Under the pieces are notes generated by a model, which saw nothing but the letters and a program-made list of their open reading frames with translations, was not told the origin of the DNA and did not search any database. A stretch of DNA of 64,000 nt, taken from the NCBI RefSeq assembly GCF_000197735.1, contig NC_014550.1:2542001-2606000 (forward strand), in the 5' to 3' direction. A program made the translations under genes and the position numbers. Below, one piece after another: positions 13,053 to 22,460 of this stretch (position 1 is the first letter of the stretch; each line of letters begins with the position of its first letter). The stretch is from Glutamicibacter arilaitensis Re117 (GTDB taxonomy: Bacteria > Actinomycetota > Actinomycetes > Actinomycetales > Micrococcaceae).

Positions 13053-13208
13053 GGTCTCTCCTTTTCGTGTATGAACCAATGGTTGTAGGGGTGCGCCCTA
13101 TGGCATTGGACCAACCGTCGTCGCGGTGCCAGTTGGTGGTATCCAGTCAGGCGGTGGTTCTGCCCGCACTTGCGTGCAGAACTTCCACCACTGACTTTAG
13201 GACGAGCA

Positions 13209-13235
13209 TTAGCACTCGGTCAAGGCGAGTGCTAA
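13209..13235 (-). promoter_or_regulatory. CIRCE operator (HrcA site) of groES-groEL
   Basis: TTAGCACTC, nine bases, GAGTGCTAA: a perfect match to the CIRCE consensus, 157 bases before the groES start. HrcA binds this element and represses chaperonin genes in the absence of heat stress. A TTGACC within it could be the -35 box on the minus strand. Confidence 0.95.
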
Positions 13236-13243
13236 TGAAAGCC

Positions 13244-14821
13244 CTAGTTCGTCACACCGGTTCGCGCAGAGCGCACCTTGGCCGATTCCTCGATGTCCGC
13301 AGGAGCTGACAAATCCATCTCCGAAAGCTTGACCACCTTGGACTTGGTGACCAGCCGATGCACCAGCCACAGCCCCAGGAACAGCGGCAACCCGATGTAG
13401 GCCGAGAGCACTTCTAAGCCCCGTCCAGCGGCCACCGCCTCATAGTTCTGACCGGCAATCACAGCCAGCAGCATTACGAAGGCAACGATGGGACCCAATG
13501 GGAACAATGGCGCCCGGTAGGGCAGGTCAGACAGGTCGAAGCCTTGGGCCTTGTAGCCGCGGCGGAAGCGGTAATGGGACACGGCAATACCCACCCAGAC
13601 AATGAATCCGCATAGTCCGGAGACATTCAGCAGCCACGCGTAGGCGGCACCCTGGCCAATCAAGGCGGTCAGGAAACCGAATAGTCCTACGCCTGCGGTA
13701 GCCAGCAAGGCTGCCATGGGCACTCCGCGCTTATTAGTGCGCCCGAAGATCTTCGGTGCCTTGCCATCATGGGCCATGGAATAGAGCATGCGCGTCGAGG
13801 CGTAGAGCCCGGAGTTGCCTGCCGAGAGGATGGCGGTCAGGATCACTGCATTCATGGCAGCGGCCGCAAAGGCAATGCCGGCACGCTCGAAGACCAAGGT
13901 GAATGGAGAGGAAGCGACATCGGCTTCTCCGCTGGCCAGCAGGCTCGGGTCGGTGAACGGCACCAGGGTACCGATGATGAAGATGGCGCCGATGTAGAAG
14001 AGCATGATGCGCCAGAAGACGGTGCGCACGGCTTTGGGCACTTCTCGGCGCGGATCTTTGGCTTCGCCTGCGGCGACGCCTACCAGTTCGATGCCTTGGA
14101 AGGAGAAGCCGGCAATCATGAAGACTGCCACGATGGAGATCCATCCTCCATGGAAGACGTCTTTGCCTTCGGTCCAGTTGGCTAGTGGATCAGTATGGCT
14201 TCCGAGAATTACGAAGATCATCAGGACGCCAGCGAGAATGAAGGCAATCACGGTGACTACCTTGATCAGCGCCAGCCAGAATTCTCCTTCGCCGAAGGCC
14301 TTGGCGGACATGGCGTTCAGCAGGGTCAGTACGGCAAGGAACGCTCCGGCCCAGACCCAACCGGGAACATCCGGCAGCCAGAAGCTCATGACGATTCCAG
14401 CGGCCACCAGCTCGGCCGCCACGGTGATAGCCCAGTTGAACCAGTAGTTCCACCCGATGGCAAAGCCGAAGGATGGAGAGACGAAGCGGGTGGCGAAGGT
14501 CTGGAAGGATCCCGCAACGGGGATCTTGGCGGTCATCTCGCCCAGGGACTGCATGAGCAGGTAGACCATCAGCCCTACTGCGGCGAAAGCTACCAGTGCC
14601 CCGCCGGGACCGGCTTGGGCGATGGATCCACCCGAGGCAACGAACAGTCCGGTGCCGATGGAACCTCCAATGGCGATCATTTGCAGGTGCCTGCTGCTTA
14701 GCCCGCGTTTGAGCTGATTCTCCTGTTTAGTGCCTGTTGATGTTGTGTCCGTTAGGTCGCCGCCACGTTGCGGGACCTTGGGAAGGTCTTCAGTTAGGAA
14801 TACTTTGCTCACAGGTGACAT
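13244..14821 (-). CDS. LysP-like amino acid permease (APC superfamily)
   Basis: A 12-helix permease of about 525 aa. It resembles E. coli LysP along its length: GGSIGTGLFVASG in helix 1, GFSFQGIELVGVAAGE in helix 6, AVILTAILSAGNSGLYASTRMLY in helix 8, and SHYRFRRGY followed by LPYRAPLFPLGP. Lysine is the best guess for its substrate. The start is not fixed: ATG at 14821 is used here, a TTG lies four codons upstream, and no clear ribosome site precedes either. The stop lies just past the CIRCE element, so it is not part of the chaperonin operon. Confidence 0.9.
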   Translation of the reverse strand: MSPVSKVFLTEDLPKVPQRGGDLTDTTSTGTKQENQLKRGLSSRHLQMIAIGGSIGTGLFVASGGSIAQAGPGGALVAFAAVGLMVYLLMQSLGEMTAKIPVAGSFQTFATRFVSPSFGFAIGWNYWFNWAITVAAELVAAGIVMSFWLPDVPGWVWAGAFLAVLTLLNAMSAKAFGEGEFWLALIKVVTVIAFILAGVLMIFVILGSHTDPLANWTEGKDVFHGGWISIVAVFMIAGFSFQGIELVGVAAGEAKDPRREVPKAVRTVFWRIMLFYIGAIFIIGTLVPFTDPSLLASGEADVASSPFTLVFERAGIAFAAAAMNAVILTAILSAGNSGLYASTRMLYSMAHDGKAPKIFGRTNKRGVPMAALLATAGVGLFGFLTALIGQGAAYAWLLNVSGLCGFIVWVGIAVSHYRFRRGYKAQGFDLSDLPYRAPLFPLGPIVAFVMLLAVIAGQNYEAVAAGRGLEVLSAYIGLPLFLGLWLVHRLVTKSKVVKLSEMDLSAPADIEESAKVRSARTGVTN

Positions 14822-15269
14822 ACAACACGGCAAGGTGGGGTTGATGCGACGTGCGCCACAGCGGGCAGTAAGTCAGCGCGCCTCTCCCCGATAAATAAGA
14901 AGCCGCCTACCGAGCACTAAAGCTTTCGATGCCCCGCGTTGCGGGCCGGAGAGGCTAAAGCATTGGCCGTTCATCCCGTGACCAGGAAAGCAGATGCCCC
15001 CTCCAAGAATCATGCTTTACTTGGCCTTGACGCACTAAGAGTTAGCACCTCTTGCCCTAGGGGTAGGCCAACTTCACGTTCTTCCGACCCGGCATGCATG
15101 CCGAACCCGGAAACAGCACTTACTCCCGCTGCTTTTCACCAGGCCTTAGAGCACCCAGCACCACGTTTCAATATGACGCGCATTTGTCACAATGCGTCCG
15201 CCGTACGCACCGCGAAGCCTCCGAAACCTGAACGCCGGGAACGGAGCCAGATAACGATAGGCTTGTTCC
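14822..15269. other. Divergent intergenic region, permease / methyltransferase
   Basis: 448 bases without a convincing gene. On the minus strand it is the permease leader. It can form a long-range stem (GCCTCTCC near 14880 with GGAGAGGC near 14950) enclosing a small CCCGC/GCGGG hairpin, and farther upstream an AAGAG/CTCTT hairpin. I could not match these to a known riboswitch core. Confidence 0.4.
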
Positions 15270-16511
15270 ATGGCCCAGGCTTCAAATGATTCAACACTCA
15301 ACGACCAATTCGCTGCGCTCCTCTCCCCCGAGGGGTGGACTCTGTTAGCGACCGTCGACCCGTCCATGGTGGCGACCAAGGATGCCGCGTGGTCGTTGAA
15401 CGAAAAACTGCGCAAGGAAGGGCATGACGCCCAGGTAGTGCGAGCAGTGATCTCCCAAGCCGAGCTGCGCTTCCGCGGCCGGGTCAAGTTTGGCCCCTTC
15501 GCCGACACCTTGATCTTCACCCCCGCCGGGCTTGAACAGGCCACGCGCCTGATGATCGCCGGGCTTCACGCTCGTCGATTTGTCCAGGCCGGTAGCACTC
15601 ACGTGGCAGACCTGGGATGCGGCATCGGCGCGGACTCCATCGCCCTGGCCAGTGCCGGGCTCAAGGTCACCGCAGTTGAGCAAGACGAAACAACTGCCGC
15701 GGCCACCACGCTGAACTTGATGCCTTTTGAGGAAGCACGTGTAGTTCATGGAAGCGCTGAAGACGTAGACCTCACCGGTATTGACGGTGTCTGGCTAGAC
15801 CCAGCCCGTCGCACCGACGTAGCAGGCAGTACACGACGACTCTTTGACCCCGAGGCCTTCTCGCCTCCCCTATCGTTTGTTGAGAAGCTCGTTGACTCAG
15901 GCCTTGATGTTGGAGTGAAGCTAGGCCCAGGACTGCCCCATGAAGCAATCCCCCACGGCGCCGAAGCCGTGTGGATTTCCGATCACGGCTCGGTCGTGGA
16001 AGCAGGTCTGTGGTTCGGCAAGCTGAAACGCCCGGACGTGGCCCGTGCGGCGCTGGTCATCGACAAGACCGGCGCTCACGAACTGACCAGCGAGCTCACT
16101 GTGAATCAGGATCCACTGGCTCCCGTCGGCGAACTCCAAGCACACCTCTATGAACCAGACGGTGCGGTGATTCGCTCGCACCTGATTTCCACCCTGCTCG
16201 AATCAACCGGTGGACACTTGCTGGACGAGCACATCGCCTACTTCACGCACGCAGAGCATTTAGAGACCCCATTCGCCCGAGGTTTCAAGGTGCTAGAAGT
16301 CCACGACTACAACGTGAAGAAGTTGAAGTCCTGGGTAAAGACCAACGGCATTGGCAGCTTGGATATCAAAAAGCGCGGAGTGGATGTGCTGCCCGAGGAG
16401 CTGCGCCGCATCTTGCTCGCTGGTGCCCCGAAGTCGGCCAAGAAGCACGCAACACTCATTCTTGCCCGTGTCGGTCAGAATCGTGTGGCCGTCGAGGTGG
16501 AACCGCACTAA
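15270..16511 (+). CDS. Class I SAM-dependent methyltransferase, THUMP-like type
   Basis: A 413-aa protein. The Rossmann methyltransferase core shows motif I VADLGCGIGADSIALA (about 110-125), then VTAVEQDE (acidic ribose-binding residue) and WLDPARRT in the motif IV position. The C-terminal third fits the THUMP-like domain often attached to this family. The substrate is unknown; nucleic acid is likely. ATG at 15270. It reads away from the permease. Confidence 0.85.
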   Translation: MAQASNDSTLNDQFAALLSPEGWTLLATVDPSMVATKDAAWSLNEKLRKEGHDAQVVRAVISQAELRFRGRVKFGPFADTLIFTPAGLEQATRLMIAGLHARRFVQAGSTHVADLGCGIGADSIALASAGLKVTAVEQDETTAAATTLNLMPFEEARVVHGSAEDVDLTGIDGVWLDPARRTDVAGSTRRLFDPEAFSPPLSFVEKLVDSGLDVGVKLGPGLPHEAIPHGAEAVWISDHGSVVEAGLWFGKLKRPDVARAALVIDKTGAHELTSELTVNQDPLAPVGELQAHLYEPDGAVIRSHLISTLLESTGGHLLDEHIAYFTHAEHLETPFARGFKVLEVHDYNVKKLKSWVKTNGIGSLDIKKRGVDVLPEELRRILLAGAPKSAKKHATLILARVGQNRVAVEVEPH

Positions 16512-16668
16512 TCTATAGTGATGCACCTCCCACCGGATAAATGTCTTGGCAGGGGTGGCGCAAAACTTACAAAAAGAATGGAAGGCCTTCGAATAATTCG
16601 ATGGTTTAACCGTCTAATTTTATTCGGCTCCGGAGTCTTCCGTCCGAGACGTCAGCATTAGGAGCGCC

Positions 16669-17811
16669 GTGCAGAAAATCGAGTTCGCCAAGTCTTCTCA
16701 GTCCACCATTGGTGTTGAATGGGAAATCGCTTTGGTCAATCGCGAAAGTGCGGACTTGTGTTCGGTCGCCGAAAAAATCCTTGATCAGCTCAAGGAAGAC
16801 GCAGGGCTAGGCAGCGAGGATGAGCACCCCACGGTGAAGCCCGAACTGCTGATGAACACCGTTGAGGTAGTCACCGGGGTTCACAACACCGTGGCAGAGG
16901 CTGCGCAAGAGCTACGCACCAACGTGCGCATGCTCAATGAAGTGGCTGCTAAACACGGAGTGGATTTGTATTCCGCTGGTTCGCATCCCTTCGCCGCGCC
17001 GATCTCTCAGCCAGTGACCGACAAAGAGCGTTATGCAAACCTGATTGACCGTACCCAATGGTGGGGACGGCAAATGGTCATCTACGGCATTCACGTACAC
17101 GTAGGACTCGATGACCGTGACAAGGCACTGCCAATCACCGATGGTCTGATCAACTACCAGCCACATTTCCAAGCACTCAGCGCCTCCAGCCCCTACTGGG
17201 GTGGAGAAGACACCGGCTATGCCTCGCAGCGTGCACTGATGTTCCAGCAGCTGCCAACCGCAGGGATTCCTTTCCACTTTGATTCATGGTCGGAGTACGA
17301 AGCCTACGTGGCCGATATGCTCCACACCGGTGTTATCGATGATATCTCTGAAATTCGTTGGGATGTCCGCCCTGTCAATCGTCTAGGTACCGTGGAAATG
17401 CGTATCTGTGACGGAATGAGTTCCTTAGAAGATATCTCAGCCATTACTGCGTTGACCCAGTGCTTGGTCCACGACATGTCGATGGCGATTGAGGCCGGGT
17501 ACAAGGTTCCAGTCATGCCGGCTTGGTACCGGGTGGAGAATAAATGGCGGGCCGCTCGTTACGGCCTGGACGCCATCATTATCCTGAACGCCCAGGGCGA
17601 TGAGATGTTGGTGACCGATCATCTTCGTGCAGAGGTCAAGCGACTTGCACCGGTAGCGGAACAGTTGGGTTGCACCGATGAATTACAGGGCATAATCCGG
17701 CTCATAGAACGCGGTGCCGAATACCAGCTGCAGCGCAATACCTTTGCGGCATCCGGTGGCGACTTCAAAGCTGTGGTGCAGGAGAACGTGTCACGCATGA
17801 AGGCCGTGTAA
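16669..17811 (+). CDS. Carboxylate-amine ligase / glutamate-cysteine ligase, YbdK (GCS2) type
   Basis: A 380-aa enzyme of the GCS2 family, which makes gamma-glutamyl-cysteine-type bonds using ATP. Motifs: TIGVEWEIALV near the N-terminus, GIHVHVGLDDRD in the middle (metal/ATP site), and RWDVRPVNRLGTVEMRICD. The start is GTG at 16669. Many actinobacteria use mycothiol, so the physiological product is uncertain. A damaged, diverged copy of its C-terminal half lies at 30840-31520. A perfect terminator follows. Confidence 0.92.
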   Translation: MQKIEFAKSSQSTIGVEWEIALVNRESADLCSVAEKILDQLKEDAGLGSEDEHPTVKPELLMNTVEVVTGVHNTVAEAAQELRTNVRMLNEVAAKHGVDLYSAGSHPFAAPISQPVTDKERYANLIDRTQWWGRQMVIYGIHVHVGLDDRDKALPITDGLINYQPHFQALSASSPYWGGEDTGYASQRALMFQQLPTAGIPFHFDSWSEYEAYVADMLHTGVIDDISEIRWDVRPVNRLGTVEMRICDGMSSLEDISAITALTQCLVHDMSMAIEAGYKVPVMPAWYRVENKWRAARYGLDAIIILNAQGDEMLVTDHLRAEVKRLAPVAEQLGCTDELQGIIRLIERGAEYQLQRNTFAASGGDFKAVVQENVSRMKAV

Positions 17812-17838
17812 TACAACTAAGTAATAAAGGTGAAACAG

Positions 17839-17890
17839 AAATTTAGGTCCGTTAGATTCCGACGATTCGGAATCTAACGGACCTAAATTT
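17839..17890 (+). terminator. Intrinsic terminator of the ligase gene
   Basis: 24-bp perfect arms (17839-17862 and 17867-17890) with a 4-base CGAT loop, ending AAATTTGTTTT. Marks the last core feature before the accessory region. Confidence 0.92.
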
Positions 17891-18168
17891 GTTTTCCTGC
17901 CCACAAGACCGGATTGCTCCGTACTCATGACTGCATACTGCTGAGCTTGTTCGAGAAATCATTATCATTCACGAGGTTCAGCTATTTGCAGCACGTGAAC
18001 TAGTAGCCTGAGGACATTAGCAATGAATGTAATTTGCGCAACGACGATTTCTACGACAAATACCGCAATTTCTAGGCAATCTGTCCTGAGAGAATATTTC
18101 CTGCGAACTAGCAGCCGATAGTTGAGCTCGATCATGCCTAGAAATCAAACCCTCATACAGGTAACAGC
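17891..18168. other. Gene-free junction into accessory DNA
   Basis: About 280 bases of visibly lower GC than the upstream core genes. I see no coding region, tRNA or obvious direct repeat; a site of integration here is possible but not shown. Confidence 0.4.
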
Positions 18169-18243
18169 ATGACCGGTACTACAAATTAGATCCGTAACCT
18201 AGGCGCGAAAATTACTGACGATATTGAAGGACGACCTACGATC

Positions 18244-18972
18244 TTGCATACCGCACAATCACTCGGCCACGATGTATGGAGTTACATAAAAGGCCAATTT
18301 AGCAACGTACAAGCTGATGGCTCTGTAACCCCGTCGGAACGCGCGATCGGATACCTTCGCACCTATCTCACCGGAAGTAACCCGGTAGTTTCTGGGCAAT
18401 GGCCCGCCATCGGCAGACGCTTCGAGCATCTCGGCACACCCGACGATAGTCCCAACGTAATCACCGCAACCGATCTTGTCGCAGTTTCTTTTCTCTCCGT
18501 TAACGTTCCACCACGACCGGCCTGGACCATCCTCACAAAACGCGCGTCAGCCTTGACCGAAGTACTGGAGAGAATCCCATCGCAACTGGCGATAGAGGAT
18601 CTAGGGTGCACAGCTGAAATGTACCAATCCGAGTCCGCACTACAGGAGCTTTGGAATCTCCTGCGACGCGATGAGGAAGGTAACCTATGGAAAATGGGAG
18701 CAACTACCGTCAGCAAACTTATGGCCCGCAAGCGTCCCGCGCTTGTTCCGATTCAGGACAGCGTAGTCATGCGCGAGCTCGGTTCAGCAGACTCCACTTA
18801 CTGGGTCCAATGGTGGCAGGCGATGCACCTACAGATCGAAGGCCTCATCGTCGTGACCGAATTCGCTCGTCAGTTGCGCAGTAGCGTACCTGAAGCCAGG
18901 CACCTCAGCCTGCTGCGCACACTCGATATCGCCATCTGGATGCATGGCAAGAAACGCATTGATTCGGTCTAG
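18244..18972 (+). CDS. DUF6308 family protein
   Basis: A protein of about 242 aa whose C-terminal half (MGATTVSKLMARKRPALVPI followed by QDSVV) matches the DUF6308 family; no biochemical role is known. The start is doubtful. TTG at 18244 is the first standard start after an in-frame TAG at 18187. The reading frame continues upstream of the TTG as protein-like sequence (RNLGAKITDDIEGRPT), and an ATG at 18169 (MTGTTN then TAG) is in the same frame. The gene may be broken by that TAG or may start at an ATT/ATC codon. It is the first gene after the core block and converges on the GIY-YIG gene. Confidence 0.65.
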   Translation: MHTAQSLGHDVWSYIKGQFSNVQADGSVTPSERAIGYLRTYLTGSNPVVSGQWPAIGRRFEHLGTPDDSPNVITATDLVAVSFLSVNVPPRPAWTILTKRASALTEVLERIPSQLAIEDLGCTAEMYQSESALQELWNLLRRDEEGNLWKMGATTVSKLMARKRPALVPIQDSVVMRELGSADSTYWVQWWQAMHLQIEGLIVVTEFARQLRSSVPEARHLSLLRTLDIAIWMHGKKRIDSV

Positions 18973-19202
18973 CGGATCGTTCAACACGACAATCGAACTA
19001 CACAGTTCGCGATATACAACCGTCGCTTGCTCTAGTTGGGCTTTAGTCCATCTACAGAGGTTTACCCCTGTAATTGAATAGCTGAACGATGACGATGCCG
19101 AGTAACGTAGTAACTAACCCTCATCCAACCATCCCGATCTCTGCACGTAATTGATCCATCATTCGTCCAACGTCAGTTGCCCTTTGGTCTTCTAGTATTC
19201 CA

Positions 19203-20015
19203 TCAGTTGCGGTTCAGCCCATGTTTGCGCGTACCTAGGGCGAGCTTGAAATGACTCTCCGCTGTATCGATCTCCCGCAACGGCGTCGTGGGGTCAAACA
19301 CTCGTAGCAGCGAGAAACGAAAATTTGTCGGTTCGAGGCCGCGCAACTCGACGTTTCCGCCGTGCCCGTTGGTCGCATACGCTTTCCAACGCTGACAAAT
19401 ATTTTCTGCACCGTCAGCCTTGCCAATGTATTGGCGGCCATCACTTGTGTCGGTAATAAGGTAGACGCCCATCACCGATGAGAGCGCTGTGCGCCACGAA
19501 GCGTAGCGGTGCTCCCGCATCACCGCTTGGAGTTGCGAGTGGTCCAACACAAGCTGGTCGAAGCCTGGGAAAGCCACCGGTCGCGCATCTGCTATCTCTT
19601 TGACTGGGTATGTCGCCGCAGTGAGTCCATTTAGCCGCCAAGCTCGCGGCGATCTCCACCCGATCACAAGGCGATTTTTTAGGTCTGCCATCTGTGCCGA
19701 AACAACCAAATCAAACTTCCGAAGTATCCCATCATTCGCGATCTCCCCGCGATTCTCCACTATGGACCAAAAGCGTGCCCGATCGCCGCCTTCACGAACG
19801 AATACAATCCAGATTGACGGCGGATCCACTGGAAAGACTCGTGTCTTCGCCGACTGTTGGCTTGTATATCTCAAGATTTCCTCGTCCGATGAGTCAGCGT
19901 GGATACCCAGCAAACCGGAGCCTTCGTGCTCTCTGACGTGCGCATGCCGTATCACCTGGACCTCAGCTGGGTTGATGCCGGCACTCAGCAAGATCGGTTC
20001 GAGCGTCAACGTCAT
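19203..20015 (-). CDS. GIY-YIG nuclease-domain protein
   Basis: 270 aa from ATG 20015, chosen because GAGGAG lies 8 bases before it; a longer frame would run into the upstream gene. The N-terminal ~170 residues form an unrecognised domain (FPVDPPSIWIVFVREGGDRA). The C-terminal ~90 residues are a GIY-YIG nuclease fold: GVYLITDTSDGRQYIGKADG has the paired GVY and YIG strands, then NICQRWKAYA with the conserved Arg, a late Glu (DTAESHFKLALG) and the LNRN ending. It follows the GHKL ATPase gene by 37 bases on the same strand, so the two likely form one operon. Confidence 0.8.
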   Translation of the reverse strand: MTLTLEPILLSAGINPAEVQVIRHAHVREHEGSGLLGIHADSSDEEILRYTSQQSAKTRVFPVDPPSIWIVFVREGGDRARFWSIVENRGEIANDGILRKFDLVVSAQMADLKNRLVIGWRSPRAWRLNGLTAATYPVKEIADARPVAFPGFDQLVLDHSQLQAVMREHRYASWRTALSSVMGVYLITDTSDGRQYIGKADGAENICQRWKAYATNGHGGNVELRGLEPTNFRFSLLRVFDPTTPLREIDTAESHFKLALGTRKHGLNRN

Positions 20016-20052
20016 TAATAGCTCCTCATAATTTCGTTGCACCACTACATGG

Positions 20053-22092
20053 CTAGGTGGGCAATCCAAGCTTGTCGAAAAAGGCCCTGTTCCGCTCAGT
20101 TGCCCCGTTGACCAATCCGTCAAAGCTTATGACCTCGATATATGCCTTGGCTGCGTCGTTGAACCCAAAGTATCCTAGTCCGTCGTGCGTCGGTCGCAAA
20201 TTCGATACTTCACAACGCTCGATCATTTTGTCGGTGAGGTCCGCGATGATGTAGCAGAAGGCCGGAGGCTCGTGCGTCGGAGGAATTGGACGGCCTGTTG
20301 CAGTGAGCACCCCACCAGCGCGAATTCGCTTTACGTAGTCGAGGCACTGCTGGATAGGGTTCTTTTCTTCTGTCGCGTCCTTGCGCATCGGCCGTTTAAT
20401 CTCGACCACCACGATCGACGGCAAAGGGAGCTTGAGTCCTTCCGCTGCGAGCACGGGTGAGCCAGTCAGACGCGTAGCGACAATATCAGGTTCTTTGGCC
20501 GAATCGGAGTTTGTGATTGGCATGCTCTTCAAAGTTTTATCTGACGCGAGGTAGTCGTGGAACGCCAGCCTTTCATCGATAATCCACAAATTGGAACCTT
20601 CGGAGCTGACCTCGTTAGATTCCGTGCGCATCGGAACAATCAATGAATGAATAGCATCTTCTCGACTGTATTTTCCTTCTTTGTCTGCCCGGATCAGTCG
20701 CGAAAGAAGATCCAGCACCGTACGACGCCGTGCCACGTAGGCGGCCATGTCGGACTGATTCATCTCACTAACAGTGTCCAGATACTCTTTAAGTCGAAGC
20801 GAGTAGTCTTCAGATGGTTCCGAACCGGTTTCCGCAAAAATCTGTTGTCCTTGCGTTAGTGCTTCAGCTTCGATCTTCTGAAGGTGACGGTGTAATTGAA
20901 CTTCAAGATCCGAGTCCTTGACCGACGGTTCAACAGTTATTCCACGAGCCTCAATCTTTGCAAGAACGGGTCGATATCGCGGCGCACGGTTGCTCACAAA
21001 GTCGTGGATTCGTTGTTTACTTTGCTCACGAGAGTCTTTGAGCGGATGCTCCAGGATCCTCGCGACTTCTTGAAGAACGTGATCACGGATGTCGCCCAAG
21101 GAAGGCTCATCCACGAGTAGTTCGCCGGCGATATGGTCGCTGATATCGAATGCCGTCCGATCCGAACGGACATGATTGTCAAGAAACGCAGATGTCAGGT
21201 AGCAGGCGTAAACGAACTCACCAGATTCTTGACCGTTGAGCTTGCCGTGGAGTCCAGGCAACTTTCCGCTCAGGTTCTCCTCGACGACGACGCGACTCGC
21301 CGCGCACCAATGCAGGCGTGGCACTGAGTTCCGTGTTGACGTCCTAAGACGCAGGCTCAGCATGTCGAATTTATGGCCTTTGACCTCGATCGTCGTCGTC
21401 GACATTTCCGAGGCTACGAACTCGTCCATCAAGTCAGACAATAAGATCGATTCGTCTTCGTCCGAGATCGTCACGATGGGAGCCCCGCCCGGCCTAAGGA
21501 AGTACCAGATGCAATGCTCGAGCACCTCTCGAGCGATGGCTTCTATGCCCTTTGGAGCGTGCTGCTGAAATGACCGCTTAAATCCGCGGAGGCTTACAGC
21601 GGTCCCCGTTTGTGTGCGACTCGCCGAGTCGACTTCATGCTCGACCTCTCCCTCGACAGAGAAATTAAAGTTGCGCCCTGTGAGCCGACCTTCCTCGTCC
21701 GTGTAAGTACTTTGAACTGATATCTTGTCGAAGGCCTTGAGCCAGAGCAGCCTACCGACGCCCCGACAACCAAGGCTAGCTTTGTAATCGCTGTCCAACG
21801 TCTCGAAAGATTTCATATTCTGCGAAGTGAATCCAACACCGTCGTCTTCCACGGAGAAGCCGACGATCGGTTCCAGCAGAGAGCGCCCCAGTCCCCCTTG
21901 TCCCAGGTCGAACTCAGGCTGCGCATTGCGATGCACGCTCACACTAATTCGGCCGCGATAGTCCGAGTTTCCGTTCTGCGCATCGATCGCCTGGATACTG
22001 TTCACGATCGCCTCAAGCAAGGGCAGAAGTGCGTGGCTCTTAGGCAAGCTGGTGTTGCGAACACGGCCGGCCAGTGAAGTTGTCAATGCCAT
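20053..22092 (-). CDS. GHKL (MORC/MutL-like) ATPase with C-terminal PD-(D/E)XK nuclease motifs
   Basis: 679 aa from ATG 22092 (AAGGGA 7 bases upstream; an in-frame start 24 bases earlier lacks this). The N-terminal Bergerat fold has the N box EAIVN (Glu27, Asn31), the G1 box VEDDGVGF (Asp84) and the G2 loop GCRGVGRLLW. The middle is mostly helical. The C-terminal ~150 residues show PDI (Asp536), then VVVEIKRP (Glu564, Lys566) and IQQCLDYVKRI, the order and spacing of a PD-(D/E)XK nuclease with the Q-Y helix. GHKL ATPases with nuclease partners occur in restriction-like systems and gave rise to MORC proteins. Probably acts with the adjacent GIY-YIG protein on DNA; targets unknown. Confidence 0.8.
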   Translation of the reverse strand: MALTTSLAGRVRNTSLPKSHALLPLLEAIVNSIQAIDAQNGNSDYRGRISVSVHRNAQPEFDLGQGGLGRSLLEPIVGFSVEDDGVGFTSQNMKSFETLDSDYKASLGCRGVGRLLWLKAFDKISVQSTYTDEEGRLTGRNFNFSVEGEVEHEVDSASRTQTGTAVSLRGFKRSFQQHAPKGIEAIAREVLEHCIWYFLRPGGAPIVTISDEDESILLSDLMDEFVASEMSTTTIEVKGHKFDMLSLRLRTSTRNSVPRLHWCAASRVVVEENLSGKLPGLHGKLNGQESGEFVYACYLTSAFLDNHVRSDRTAFDISDHIAGELLVDEPSLGDIRDHVLQEVARILEHPLKDSREQSKQRIHDFVSNRAPRYRPVLAKIEARGITVEPSVKDSDLEVQLHRHLQKIEAEALTQGQQIFAETGSEPSEDYSLRLKEYLDTVSEMNQSDMAAYVARRRTVLDLLSRLIRADKEGKYSREDAIHSLIVPMRTESNEVSSEGSNLWIIDERLAFHDYLASDKTLKSMPITNSDSAKEPDIVATRLTGSPVLAAEGLKLPLPSIVVVEIKRPMRKDATEEKNPIQQCLDYVKRIRAGGVLTATGRPIPPTHEPPAFCYIIADLTDKMIERCEVSNLRPTHDGLGYFGFNDAAKAYIEVISFDGLVNGATERNRAFFDKLGLPT

Positions 22093-22460
22093 GATCCATC
22101 CCTTCATTTCGTACAAGTCGAGCCTACCAATATGCGCCGACAGGTTCGGCTCAAGAACAAGCAGGGAGCGGCATAGGCATCAGGCTCAAATCCGGAGTTT
22201 CTGTCTCGGCATCTATTGATCGCCAATTTAATCGATCACAAGACACCACTGCACCGACTGATCGCAAAAACCAATTTGAGAGCGCCCCGTTGTCTGACAC
22301 GCCCACGGTTGCTCTGCCTGTAAGGACGGAAAACCTCACTCATTCCCCATTGAATTTCCTTCTCACGAAAGCCCGACGGCTCATGGCCGAAGTGTACGGT
22401 CCTGAAAAAATCCATTCAGGCAAGTGGCAAAGTGCAGCTTCGGGGCCGCGCGGTAAAAAA
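22093..22460. other. Intergenic region before the GHKL gene
   Basis: 368 bases between the GHKL ATPase start and the end of the GntR gene. It holds the GHKL promoter and ribosome site on the minus strand; no gene or clear terminator seen. Confidence 0.4.

Noticed and set aside
14822..15060. Lysine or glycine riboswitch before the permease
   Set aside because: AGAGGTGC-like sequence is present, but the other core motifs and stems of the lysine class are missing, and no glycine-class motif was found.
14939..15289. 116-codon frame before the methyltransferase
   Set aside because: No ribosome site, no recognisable domain, overlaps the methyltransferase start; treated as intergenic.
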